From: Coriaria nepalensis
Lineage: Eukaryota > Streptophyta > Magnoliopsida > Cucurbitales > Coriariaceae
Direction of reading: 5' to 3'
NCBI GenBank assembly: GCA_027186245.1
Contig: CP114488.1
Location: 9,901,501 to 9,965,500 of the forward strand
Length of the DNA: 64,000 nucleotides
Each line of letters starts with the position of its first letter. Within the stretch, counting starts at the first letter, position 1. Position numbers and translations under genes: made by a program. Of the stretch, positions 10,982-22,100 are shown piece after piece. The notes beneath the pieces are model-generated. The model saw nothing but the letters and a program-made list of their open reading frames with translations. It did not search any database and was not told where the DNA came from.

Positions 10982-11809
10982 TCGATGTTGTGAAAATGTT
11001 GGGAAGATTGTTTATCATGGAAGGATTGGATGAGATTAACGAGGTCAGTTTTTTTCATTGAGAGTTTGGATGTTATTTCATTAAAGAGGGCAACCTAATT
11101 CCTTTAAGTGGATGAATCCATTTTATAATACAAGTTTGATACGATGATACGAATAAGATGCACATAAATGAGATTGATCAATCGGTCCTCCATACTTTTT
11201 ACTTGTTCATAAGCTCTTTTGGGTCTTAGACTTACTTCTATACGACAAAAGTTTCACATTAAGTCATTATTGTTTAAAGAAAATATATTGTGATAACAAA
11301 ATTTAGGACGAATGATGGTATTTTCTTCAAATGATAAATTGATATGATCTGTGATTTTAAGTTGGGAAAACTATAATGAGCCCCCTCAAATTTACTTTTA
11401 TTTTAATAAAACCCTCAAAATTATATTGTTATAACTAAAATCCTTTATGGCTAATTTTCTATTCATTTTAACGGTTTTGTCCATATAACATCGACGTGTC
11501 TACCACATGTACGTTTTTAAACTCTTACTTACCACAAGTTAATCTTCTTTTGTAATTTAGACACTAACAATTTATATTTTAACTCCCTGAATTATTTCAA
11601 TTTATATTTTCACCCATCCCTCCATTGAGCTCTGAGCTCAAAATTATAATTTTATGGTGAAAATTATAAAACAACACATGATTGTAATATTAGCAGTTTA
11701 GAACCCATCTTTCAATGTCTCAAACAACAAATCCAAATTCAACTTTAAAAAAAAAAGAACGAAAACATGAACCAAACGAACAAACAAACATAGAAACTAA
11801 AAACTTCGT
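10982..11809. other. Intergenic; 3' flank of UGT gene 3 with probable insertion
   Basis: Sequence at about 11261-11340 and again at 11650-11809 resembles the 3' flank of UGT gene 4 (about 15515-15759), but some 300 bp at about 11341-11650 has no counterpart there. That block looks like an insertion in this copy. Its ends were not resolved. Confidence 0.45.
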
Positions 11810-13321
11810 CTAGAACCCAGGATTTGAGTGTCGGAAAGACATGATATGCTGAATTAAATCATCAACACTTGCATAAGATGATCCACCTTCTTCAACAGCA
11901 GTCTTAGCCATCTCCGCCAGCTCTTTCACTCTCCTCCTCATTTCCATTGCCTCTTCTCCGCCACCCATCAATCTCTCCACAGCAAGCTTCACCTTCTCCC
12001 TGTCTACTGTCACTCTCGGCTCATCAAGCCAAAACATCCACTCCTCATTCCCCACAGACACCCCGATCTTCACCACTTCAGTCACTAACTTCTCGTTGTA
12101 AAACTGCTCTGACGTAATCGGCCACGTGATCAATGGCACCCCACAGCTCACACTTTCCAAAATCGAGTTCCACCCACAATGAGTCAGATATCCCCCTACA
12201 GCTACATGTCGTAATATCATCAGCTGTGGGGCCCACCCTCGTATGATCAGCCCTCTGTTCGATTTCTTCATTATCTCTTCGAATCCAGACATAAACGACA
12301 TCGCATCCTCTGTTTCTTCGTTTACTTCTTCTTCATCATTCTGTCCCTGTTCTGTTTGGTTCAGAATTCTACCCACCACCCATATGAATGGATTATTACG
12401 AGCCTCGAGCCCATGGGCGATCTCTACAAGCTGTCTAGGGGCTATTCTGGGTAAGCTTCCGAAATTTATGTAAAGGACTGATTTGGGCTCTTTCGAATCT
12501 AGCCAGCTTAGACAACTCTGTTCTTCAATGGAGGTTTTGTTTCCTCTGTTCGCGACATCCATGTCGTTATTGCATAGTGAAACGGGACCGATATGCCAAG
12601 CTCTTTTTCCCAGTACGTTCTTGTAGTAATCTGCGTAATCTGGCTCCAATTCATAGAAGCTATTGATCACAACTCCATAGCTTTTCTCTTCTGACTTTAA
12701 AATTTCGTTCTGAAGCAAAGTAAATCTATCTTCGGTTTTAATCGAGTCGGGTAATCTGGATCTTGTCATTTCAATTGAATCGGGTAAACCCGGAATGATA
12801 AATGGTTCAGAATCCGAACCCACTTTCTCGTGTGGGGAATATTTCTGTATATTATATTCAGCGCATTGTGGGAAGTAAGGAATGCAATGGAAAATGATTC
12901 TAGGAATTCCAACGTCATTGGCGATATCTGCCGTCCACGGGTAAAACATGTCGGTGATGAGGCAGTCTGGGACGACTTGTCGGACAAGGTTTTCGAATGG
13001 CTCTTTGAGCTTCATGGATGCGAGGTAGAGCATTACCGACGGGTCGACGGAAGTGGTGGCGAGTTGGTTTTCGCAGCCTTCAGGTAGGCCGGAGTCAGCC
13101 TCGAGCATTGGTTGGAGGGTGTGGAAGTCGATGTCGTGGCCTAGTTGTTGGTCTCTTTGAACGGAGTTTTGGAAGAGAATAGCATTCTCAGGGGTCGTGA
13201 TAATGGTGGCTTTGACTCCGTGTGAAGCGAAGACACGTGCGATATCCATCATGGGGATTAGGTGGCCTCCTATTAGATATGGGAAGAAGAAGATTTGGAG
13301 CTTAGAGGGTTCGGAATCCAT
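11810..13321 (-). CDS. UDP-glycosyltransferase, UGT73-like (UGT cluster gene 3, tandem copy A)
   Basis: Intronless, 503 residues, starting MDSEPSKLQIFFFPYLIGGH with the catalytic-type His at position 20. The Asp partner region reads DCLITDMFYPW. An acidic, Glu/Asp-rich insert (about residues 320-345) precedes the PSPG box, which runs from WAPQ through HCGWNS to TSEQ. The last Gln suggests UDP-glucose. Nearly every motif is shared with gene 4 at 15760; the two are recent tandem duplicates. Upstream similarity to gene 4 ends at about 13515, where LINE sequence begins. Acceptor specificity cannot be told; UGT73 relatives act on flavonoids, coumarins and triterpenoids. Confidence 0.93.
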   Translation of the reverse strand: MDSEPSKLQIFFFPYLIGGHLIPMMDIARVFASHGVKATIITTPENAILFQNSVQRDQQLGHDIDFHTLQPMLEADSGLPEGCENQLATTSVDPSVMLYLASMKLKEPFENLVRQVVPDCLITDMFYPWTADIANDVGIPRIIFHCIPYFPQCAEYNIQKYSPHEKVGSDSEPFIIPGLPDSIEMTRSRLPDSIKTEDRFTLLQNEILKSEEKSYGVVINSFYELEPDYADYYKNVLGKRAWHIGPVSLCNNDMDVANRGNKTSIEEQSCLSWLDSKEPKSVLYINFGSLPRIAPRQLVEIAHGLEARNNPFIWVVGRILNQTEQGQNDEEEVNEETEDAMSFMSGFEEIMKKSNRGLIIRGWAPQLMILRHVAVGGYLTHCGWNSILESVSCGVPLITWPITSEQFYNEKLVTEVVKIGVSVGNEEWMFWLDEPRVTVDREKVKLAVERLMGGGEEAMEMRRRVKELAEMAKTAVEEGGSSYASVDDLIQHIMSFRHSNPGF

Positions 13322-13514
13322 GGAGGAGGAAGATGATGTAGATAGGTAATGGGACGAGCCGGGTCTAATTTAGAATCGGAGAAGTTGATGTGAGAGAAGC
13401 TCAATGTTAATTAGATTTCATATATTTTGTTAATCGAGCAAGCAATTTATAAGAAAAAAGCAATTTAATTTGAAGCGGTCCGTTTCTCAATCATTTAAGA
13501 GCTTGAGGTAGGTT

Positions 13515-14700
13515 TCACTTTCATTTAAAATTTCAGGGTGCTTCCTAATTTGTATATAAGTTTGCAAATATAAAATATAATTAATGCTAAAGGAGAGCAA
13601 CAAAAACTTCATAGTATTCATAAAGCAGTTATGGACCCGATCAGGGCAGGACTGATGAATAGCTTGGACAACAAGGCTAAGAGAATCACTTTCAATAAGC
13701 CGTGCACTTCTGTAAGGAAGGTCGAAGCCACTTGCAGGGAGGAAAAACGCAAAACAAAAAACAATACCATTATGATCTCTAATGACGCCACCACAGCTAC
13801 CTTGCATGGAAGATCTCTTCCGAGCACCATCTACATTAAGCTTGAAGAAACCAACTGGAGGAGCATACCACCTGCAAACAACATGACTCCTAACAGGGGG
13901 AAGGCTAATCTGACAACCCAGAAGGTTCAAGGGATGTAGATCACAAGAGGAAGAACGAGATTTAACAGACGCTTGTCTATCCAACTCCATAATCCAGTAT
14001 TGGACCTTGATAATAATCGTAGAAGCATGCATGGGGATACCATCATACACTGCCATATTCCTTTCAAGCCAGATTTCCCAACAAATTAAAGAAGGAATTA
14101 GGGAACCAATAAGCTGGGAATGGGCATTACCACTTAATGATCTCCACCAAAGCTTCATCCTATGCAGAGTAGGCTGCGTATGAAAAAGGATGTGAAAGAA
14201 GGCGCTGTAGTGTTTCCAAACTCGCTTACCCATTTGACTAGTAATAAATAAGTGATGCACGTCTTCCCATTGTCTAGAAGCACAACACACGCAAGCAGAA
14301 GCCATGCAAATTCCCCTGCGCTGAATGGAGAGGTCCACCGCAATCTCGTTAAGCATTAATCTCGAAGAAAAAAAGCTTAATCTTAAGAGGTAATCTTAGT
14401 TTCCATGAACTGAAAAAATGATCTACCTGATCTCCACACCAATAATAATAGCCTTCCAGGCTGTTTTAATAGAAAAGGAGCCATTCCTGTTAGGGATCCA
14501 CACTAACATATCTGTCTCAGTAGAGAGAGAAGGTGAGTTCTGCTCTAAATCACGTTGCATGTCTTCATCCATGATCTCATGCTGCCAATCCAACGAATTC
14601 AAACATTCCTGAATAGAGAAAGTAGAGTTAACGTCATGAAAAGTGTTTGCCAGAATCCCATGACCCCAATTGTCAAACCAGAACTTAATAGATATCATTT
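13515..14700 (-). mobile_element. LINE fragment (zinc-binding RT region plus RNase H), degenerate
   Basis: Read on the minus strand, 14698-14423 encodes the zf-RVT entry typical of plant LINEs (FWFDNWG, then MLVWIPNRNGSFSIKTAW). After a frameshifted stretch, 14343-13630 gives RRGICMASACVCC, HHLFITS, VWKHYSAFF, a CWEIWLERN segment, and an RNase H start with FKLNVDGARK and CGGVIRDHNG. The reverse transcriptase core is missing, so this is a 5'-truncated, dead copy. It lies only about 190 bp upstream of UGT gene 3. Confidence 0.85.
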
Positions 14701-15101
14701 GCTCAAATCATTTGATTAAATTACATTTTTTGCAAGCAAAGCAGGTAGAAGTCAAAAACTATTAGCGTAGGTAACCTGACAAATAATTTTTTGATCCGAC
14801 CAGTTTTTACGAATAATTATTTGATCCGTATCCGACCCTATCAGCCAAATCAGAGTGAGTATGGTCGGGTACAGATATATTACTCAACCCTACAAGAAAT
14901 AACTATAATAAATTTGAATAAAGGTAACTTAAAACATTCAAGTAACCCAATCTATTAATACAATAAAATTAGCTTGATTTAGAGTTTTATGAACCATCAG
15001 ACATAACAAAACATAAAATAAAAACTAAGACGACTTACCTTAAATTCAAAATTTAAAATTTTGATGAGCTCAGTTTTGTTCATCGAAGAGTTTGGGATGT
15101 T

Positions 15102-15139
<38 letters not shown>

Positions 15140-15759
15140 AAGAGTTTTAACATACGGGCATTTATTTGGTGATTAAGTCTCAATAATAATGTGTTTAAGA
15201 ATTTTGACTTTTATTAGTTTGAAACATAAAAATGTTGATTGAATGCAGTAGTGTGCAATTTAGTTTTGGTTTGGGATGTTTTGGTCTGCAAAATTAATTT
15301 CTAAGGAGTTTCATCACTGTTAATATGCATGAGCAAGATTTCTTAAACTGAACTAATACAATTTTTTGTCAGGAGATTTACTGGATCCATATACTTTTCT
15401 TAATGCTTTTAAAAATTCTAATTTCTTTAGGATTTCCTTTTGGGTATTAGAAGAAAGTGTGATGCTTGAATTCAAACTCGTAAGATAGAGATTTAAAAAG
15501 AATAGTATATATTTTAAATTTCATTAAAGAAAATATTTTTTGTGATAATAAAATTTAAGATGAATAATAATATTTTTGAAGAAAAAAGGAAAAATTGAGT
15601 TTGAAGAAACACATGTTCGTAATATTAGCACCATCATCAAACATCTCAAACAACAAACCGGACAAATCCAACAATTCATCTTAAACGGGAAAATAAACAT
15701 GAAACAAACGAACGAACAAACATAGAAACTAAAATGATAAATCTTTGTCTAAAAACCCA
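14701..15759. other. Intergenic between UGT genes 3 and 4
   Basis: AT-rich with a long poly-T tract. About 15515-15759 matches the 3' flank of UGT gene 3. A gggtcggatacgg-type segment near 14800-14890 looks like dispersed repeat DNA. No gene seen. Confidence 0.45.
15104..15135. repeat. Poly(T) tract, 32 bases
   Basis: An uninterrupted homopolymer; it could be the A-rich tail of an old minus-strand retroposon. Confidence 0.9.
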
Positions 15760-17253
15760 TCAATTTGGGTGTCGGAAAGACTTGATCTGTTGAATTAAAT
15801 CATCAACACTTGCATAAGATGATCCACCTTCTTCAACAGCAGTCTTAGCCATCCCCGCCAGATCTTTCACCCTCCCCCTCATTTCCACGGCTTCTTCTCC
15901 CCCGCCCATCAATCTCTCTACAGCAAGCTTCACCTTTTCTCTGTCCACTGTCACTCTCGGCTCGTCAAGCCAAAACATCCACTCCTCATTCCCCACAGAC
16001 ACCCCGATTTTCACCACTTCATTCACAAACTTCTCGTTGTAAAACTGCTCTGACGTAATCGGCCACGTGATCAATGGCACCCCACAGCTTACACTCTCCA
16101 AAATCGAGTTCCACCCACAATGAGTCAGATATCCCCCTACAGCTACATGTCGTAATATCATAAGCTGTGGGGCCCACCCTCGTATGATCAGCCCTCTGTT
16201 CGATTCCTTCATCCTCTCTTCGAATCCAGACAGAAACGACATCACATCCTCTATTTCTTCTTCTTCTTCTTCTTTCTTTCCCTGTTCTGACTTCAGAATT
16301 CTACCCACCACCCATATGAATGGTTTATTACCATCCTCGAGCCCATGAGCGATCTCTACAAGCTGTCCAGGAGCTATTCTGGGTAAGCTTCCGAAATTTA
16401 TGTAAAGGACTGAATTGGGTTCTTTCGAATCGAGCCAGCTCAAACAACTATGTTCTTCAATGGAGGTTTCGTTTCCTCTGTTCACGACATCCATGTCGTT
16501 ATTGCATAATGAAACTGGACCAATATGCCAAGCTCTTTTTCCCATTACGTTCTTGTAGTAATCTGCATAATCTGGCTCCAATTGGTAGAAGCTATTGATC
16601 ACAGCTCCATAACTTTTCACCTCTGATTTTAATATTTCATTCAGAAATAGAGTAACACTGTTTTCAGTTTTAATCGAGTCGGGTAATCTGGATCTTGTCA
16701 TCTCTATTGAATCGGGTAAACCCGGAATGATAAACGGTTCATAATCCGAATCCACTTTCTCGTGTGGGCAATATTTTCGTATATTGTATTCAGCGCATTG
16801 TGGGAAGCAAGGAATGCTATGAAAAATTATTCTCGGAATTCCCACATCATTGGCAATATCTGCCGTCCACGTGTAAAACATATCGGTGACGAGGCAGTCT
16901 GGGACGACTTGTCGGACGAGATGTTCGAATGGCTCTTTGAGCTTCATTGATGCGAGGTAAAGCTTCATCGACATGTCGACGGAAGTGGTGGCGAGTTGGT
17001 TTTCGCAGCCGTCGGGTAGGCCGGAGTCATCCGTGAGCAGTGGTTGGAGGGTGTGGAAGTCGATGTCGTGGCCTAGTTGTTGGTCTCTTTGAACGGCGTT
17101 TTGGTAGAGAATAGCATTTTGAGGGGTTGTGATAATGGTGGCTTTGACTCCGTGTGAAGCGAAGACACGTGCGATATCCATCATGGGGATTAAGTGGCCT
17201 CCCATTACGTATGGGAAGAAGAAGATTTGGAGCTTAGAGGATCCGGAATCCAT
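15760..17253 (-). CDS. UDP-glycosyltransferase, UGT73-like (UGT cluster gene 4, tandem copy B)
   Basis: Intronless, 497 residues from the ATG at 17253. The frame stays open to an ATG at 17385, but those extra 44 residues align with non-coding upstream DNA of gene 3, so the start MDSGSSKLQIFFFPYVMGGH is chosen. Motifs: His20, DCLVTDMFYTW, a Glu-rich insert before the PSPG box (here a run of five Glu), then WAPQ, HCGWNS and TSEQ. It differs from gene 3 at scattered positions and in the acidic insert length. Both copies have intact frames, so both may be functional. The upstream block is shared to about 17440, beyond which the promoter continues toward the divergent PABP gene. Confidence 0.93.
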   Translation of the reverse strand: MDSGSSKLQIFFFPYVMGGHLIPMMDIARVFASHGVKATIITTPQNAILYQNAVQRDQQLGHDIDFHTLQPLLTDDSGLPDGCENQLATTSVDMSMKLYLASMKLKEPFEHLVRQVVPDCLVTDMFYTWTADIANDVGIPRIIFHSIPCFPQCAEYNIRKYCPHEKVDSDYEPFIIPGLPDSIEMTRSRLPDSIKTENSVTLFLNEILKSEVKSYGAVINSFYQLEPDYADYYKNVMGKRAWHIGPVSLCNNDMDVVNRGNETSIEEHSCLSWLDSKEPNSVLYINFGSLPRIAPGQLVEIAHGLEDGNKPFIWVVGRILKSEQGKKEEEEEEIEDVMSFLSGFEERMKESNRGLIIRGWAPQLMILRHVAVGGYLTHCGWNSILESVSCGVPLITWPITSEQFYNEKFVNEVVKIGVSVGNEEWMFWLDEPRVTVDREKVKLAVERLMGGGEEAVEMRGRVKDLAGMAKTAVEEGGSSYASVDDLIQQIKSFRHPN

Positions 17254-17990
17254 GGAGGAAGATGATGTAGACAGGTAATGGTCCGAGCCGGGTCTAATTT
17301 TGAGAATCAGAGAAGTTGATGTGAGTGAAGCTGTTAATCGAACGAGCAATTTATAAGAAAAAAAAAGGATGAGAAGTGACCACATTTAATATGCAGTGGT
17401 CGGTTTCTCAATTACTTAAGAGCTTGAGGGAGGTTTCATTAGAGAGGTCAAACGGAAAAGCACTTAGTACATCCGTTTTAAAAAATAAAAATATATCATA
17501 CGGAACATCCGTTTTGAAAGAGAAAGGATTCGGTGCATATGAGCTTTTATGCTGATTTTACTTATGGATAAATTGAAATCGTTCATCTTATAATCCAACG
17601 GATGAGATAAAATCATGTAAAATTATGAGAAAACCCTCCAAGTGCGTTTACCGAACCTGTTTGTTTATCTGAAAACTTGTTTACAGTTACCTCCCACTTG
17701 ACTTTACCATATCGTCGGGCCCCGCAATCACTCTGATCGGACGGCGTAGATCTCGTCATTACATTGTGCCGTCTAACCCCCCTCCCCCACCAATTTCCCA
17801 AAATATAAACCCTAACCTCCAAAAGCAACCGTCTTTCTTCTCAGTGCAGTTGCAGCTGCCTCTCGACAACCCCTCGTATTCCTCCCTCTACCTCAGTTCC
17901 CCTTTTCCTGCGGCCACTCGCCTCCGCCCTTGGATCTCCGTCAGTCTATCCTTAACTATCCTTCCCTCTCCTCCACTATCATATTTTCCA
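17254..17990. promoter_or_regulatory. Shared upstream region of UGT gene 4 and the PABP gene
   Basis: Divergent intergenic region. 17254-17440 matches the proximal promoter of UGT gene 3 (13322-13515). The PABP side is pyrimidine-rich and probably includes its 5' leader from about 17820. No TATA box can be assigned with certainty. Confidence 0.45.
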
Positions 17991-18228
17991 AAAAAAAAGA
18001 AAAAAAAAAAAGCTGAGGAAAATTTTCATTCGTTTGCAGTCTATCTCTGTACCGTCAAGTTCAGATTGTTAATCAATCTCTTTGTGTCACTTTCTTAGTC
18101 CTTCTAAGTTCTACAGGCAGGTCGTCGTAGTTTTTGTTTTCATCTAGGGTTCGCGTTTATCAAGAGGAGAGGGAAGCGAGAAGAAAAAGAAAAAAAAAAA
18201 TTCGAAAATTTTTTGAAAAGAAAAGAAA
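17991..18228 (+). promoter_or_regulatory. A-rich 5' leader of the PABP gene
   Basis: The likely 5' leader carries oligo(A) runs at 17991-18011 (interrupted by one g) and 18180-18200, plus an A-rich stretch right before the ATG. In animals, PABP binds such A-rich leader tracts and represses its own mRNA. The same arrangement here suggests autoregulation, which is inference. Leader borders and any leader intron are not fixed by the sequence. Confidence 0.5.
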
Positions 18229-21106
18229 ATGGCTCAGGTTCAGTCTCAGCCTCAAAATGCGGGTCCTGGTGCTAACCCCGCCGCTAATGGTGGTGGAGCC
18301 AACCAGTTCGGGACTACGTCCATGTACGTTGGAGATCTTGATCCGAATGTGACGGATTCGCAGCTTTTTGACCTTTTCAGTCAGGTCGGTCAGGTCGTTT
18401 CGGTTAGGGTTTGCAGGGACTTGACGACTCGACGATCTCTGGGTTATGGATACGTCAACTATGGCAACCAACAAGAGGGTTAGTTTCTGGTCAATAATTT
18501 ATTAATCTGATCGTTCACTTATTTTACTCAGAATTTCATTTCAATTTCGAACTAGTGTTTATGTTTTTTGCTTATTTAGAGATTTAGGGAAAGAGTTGTT
18601 AGTATATTTTTGCAGAAATTTTAACTCTGTGTGCTTGTTACATTTCCTCTGTTTGTTAAACTCTCTCTTGAACTAAATGACAGCGGCTAGGGCATTGGAT
18701 GTGCTGAACTTCACTCCTCTGAATGGGAGGCCCATAAGAATTATGTATTCTCACCGTGACCCTAGTATCCGAAAAAGTGGAACTGGAAATATATTCATCA
18801 AGGTACTCATTTAGATTTTTAATAATCCTACTTACCGAGCCATTTTGATTTAACACTCGTTTAATACCTGACAGAATCTGGACAAGGCGATTGACCACAA
18901 AGCACTACAGGACACATTTTCTGCCTTCGGGAATGTTCTGTCTTGCAAGGTTGCCACGGATTCATCTGGACAGTCTAAAGGCTATGGTTTTGTGCAATTT
19001 GACAGTGAGGAATCTGCACAAAAAGCAATAGAGAGGCTGAATGGAATGCTGTTGAACGATAAGCAAGTCTTTGTTGGACCTTTCCTCCGTAAGCATGAAA
19101 GAGAAAGTGAAATTGGAAATTCGAAATTTAACAATGTCTTTGTAAAGAATCTCTCTGATTCCATGAATGAAGAAGATTTGAAGAAGAGTTTTGGCGAATT
19201 TGGACCACTCACTAGTGTTGTCATTATGAGGGATGCAGATGGTAAATCAAGATGCTTTGGGTTTGTGAACTTTGATAATACAGATGATGCTGCTAATGCT
19301 GTTGAGGAACTTAATGGGAAAAAAATTGATGGGAAGGAGTGGTTTGTTGGGAAAGCCCAGAAGAAATCTGATAGGGAAGTTGAATTGAAACAAAAATTCG
19401 AGCAAAGTATGAAAGAGACAGCTGACAAATTTCAGGGTGCTAACTTGTATGTCAAAAACTTAGATGATAGCATAACTGATGAAAAACTTGCAGAGCTCTT
19501 CGCCCCATTTGGCACCATTACCTCATGCAAGGTCTGTAAGGATTAAAATACATTTCAACCGCCCTTTTTAATCTATTAACAAGGGTTAATAAATTAAATG
19601 TATAACTGATATGTATATGCAGGTAATGAGAGACCCTAATGGAATAAGTAGAGGATCTGGTTTTGTTGCGTTCTCAACTCCTGAAGAGGCTTCTAAAGCT
19701 GTGAGTTTAAATTATTGCGTTTATGTGATTAGATAACTAATTCCTACTCTTACTTGCATAATATTGAATGAAGAAATTGTTCTTTTATTTTCTGATAGCT
19801 TGCTGAGATGAATGGAAAAATGGTTGTAAGCAAACCTCTGTATGTGGCAGTTGCACAGAGGAAAGAAGAGAGAAGGGCAAGGTTGCAGGTATGTATTGCT
19901 CATACTGGATATGAGACTGGTTCTAATTTGTTCTTGCTGTTAAATGTTATTTTGGTGTTGGATTTCAGGCACAGTTTTCTCAAATGCAGCCGGTTGCAAT
20001 GCCTCCTTCTGTTGCTCCTCGCATGCCAATGTACCCCCCTGGTGGGCCAGGTATGGGACAACAGTTATTTTACGGCCAAGCTCCACCTGCAATGATTCCT
20101 TCCCAGGTAAACTTGTCATATCAGCGTTATAGTTATTTGTACAAGTACATAAGTAATGTGAAGAAAATAATGGGGCATATGCACATACCCTAGGATTCTG
20201 GGGTGGATTCAAATTAGTCCCCAACTGCCCCAGCTCATACTTTGTTAGGCTTCTGATGGGGTAGTGAAATCTGTCTTCAGATAATAGCTCTACTTTTTTT
20301 AACTTTCGACTTATATTTGATCAGCCCGGCTTTGGCTATCAACAACAACTTGTTCCTGGAATGAGGCCTGGTGGGGGCCCCATGCCCAATTTCTTTGTAC
20401 CAATGGGTCAGCAGGGTCAACGCCCAGGTGGCAGACGTGCTGGACCTGTCCAACAAAGCCAGCAACCTGTTCCACTAATGCAGCAACAAGTAGGCATTAT
20501 TCCTAGTTTTCGTTTCTTTGTTGCATTTGATTTGTCAGAGGTTCTTATTGGCGACTCATTCAATGGCAGATGTTCCCAAGGGGGCGGGTCTACCGTTATC
20601 CCCCTGGGCGGGGCCTACCTGATGTCCCTATGCCAGGAGTTGCTGGAGGCATGTTCTCTGTCCCATATGACATGGGTGGAATGCCTCTCCGCGAGGCTCC
20701 ACCTCACAATCAGCCAATCCCAATCAGTGCTTTGGCCACTTCTCTTGCAAATGCTTCTCCCGAACAGCAGAGAACGGTATTGCCTCCTCAACAAATTTAG
20801 ATAGTGCTATTATCATTTATTTATTGATTTTGATTTTTTTTCCCGTGTGGCTGTTGGTAGATGCTGGGTGAGAGTCTATACCCACTTGTGGATCAGCTGG
20901 AGCCAGAGAATGCGGCTAAGGTTACAGGGATGCTTCTGGAAATGGATCAGACAGAGGTTTTGCATTTGCTGGAGTCTCCGGAAGCTTTGGCGGCTAAGGT
21001 GGCAGAGGCTATGGATGTTCTGAGGAATGTTGCTCAGCATCAACAGGCTGGGAATGCAGCTGATCAGCTCGCTTCTCTGTCGCTGAACAACAACCTCGAT
21101 TCCTGA
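18229..21106 (+). CDS. Polyadenylate-binding protein (four RRMs plus PABC/MLLE domain)
   Basis: Nine exons, all with GT/AG borders: 18229-18478, 18684-18802, 18875-19531, 19623-19700, 19799-19888, 19969-20106, 20325-20489, 20570-20776, 20861-21106. They sum to 1950 nt, 649 residues. An Ala/Gly/Asn-rich start leads into RRM1 ([16 protein letters not shown]), RRM2 (GNIFIKNLD, GYGFVQF), RRM3 ([15 protein letters not shown]) and RRM4 ([16 protein letters not shown]). A Pro/Gln/Gly-rich linker follows, then a C-terminal MLLE domain ([19 protein letters not shown]). The product binds poly(A) tails and eIF4G in the cytosol, promoting translation and mRNA stability. It is complete and resembles the Arabidopsis PAB2/4/8 class; which member cannot be told. 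Confidence 0.97.
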
Positions 21107-22100
21107 GTTTTAGTGTCTTAAGATATCCACGTCCCTCTAAGTTTGACTGTTTGATTGTGTGTGTTTTTTAAATTTATTCATGCTTTTATTTCACAAGTAG
21201 GTATTGGTTTATTATCTGTTTTGTTTTAAGATTTTGAGATTCTTATTTTAAATTATGCTTAATTAATAAGACGCACTGTACTCCTTCATTTCTATGGTTT
21301 TCTCTCTCTGATGTTACGCCTCAACGTCTTCGACAGTGGTTAAAATTTAAGTCTTCAGTTCATGCTTTCTCACATCATATCAAAAGTAAGGTACAAAGAA
21401 CTGGAAATGGATGCTTGACTGCTAGTCTGCTACTAGTCTCCATTAGAAGACAAAATTATTGGATGACAGGTACAAAATTATTGACGACATCATCATTCAT
21501 CCTTAAGATTTGTTAATTGAACTAAGAGTGTCGTAGTAGTTTAGTAATCACTACATTTCAGGAAAATCCGACATTCTCTTTCCCGGGTTGTTACCACTCC
21601 ATTCATTCACTGTCTCTGTTTCTCTGTGTATCATGTAGCGTTCTCACGAAACATGCTTTCCTCATGTCAAGAGTCCCTCTCACTCTCTCTACTCTCATCA
21701 TCAGCGCTGTTGTTGTTTTCAATGCTCTGCTTTTTTCCTGCTTTTCTCCTTTTCTTTCTTTTCCTTCTCTCTCTCCAGAAACTTATTACTATCTACCCAA
21801 ATATCTGTCGGTGAAGCGCAAGCATCCTATGATGAGCCCTTCTTTCTCATCTTATAGTAAGTTGGCTTATATTGCGCACAGTAGTACTGCCTGTGCACTC
21901 TTGAGCCTATTGCCATTTTGACTAAGATCCACAGGGTTACTACAAGGTAACAATAATCTCGTACCACATCAACTTGTTATCTAAATTATGATCGTCAGGT
22001 GTTTGTAACATTGCCAAACTTACATTTTTGGTGAAAATGGTTAGCTTAATTATCAGACAAACAGTTCATCTTTCTTATTCTAAAGCATCGCTGGAAAATT
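21107..22100. other. PABP 3' flank and leader of the filament-like gene
   Basis: The first about 200 bp should be the PABP 3' UTR. From about 21590 the sequence is CT-rich and probably holds the leader, possibly with an intron, of the next plus-strand gene. No separate gene is supported. Confidence 0.5.

Noticed and set aside
17254..17385. Forty-four-codon N-terminal extension of UGT gene 4
   Set aside because: It aligns with non-coding promoter DNA of UGT gene 3, where the frame is not kept.
17766..18098. Open frame of 110 residues, Ser/Pro-rich, plus strand
   Set aside because: It lies in the pyrimidine-rich PABP leader, includes a lysine run from the oligo(A) tract and has no recognisable domain.
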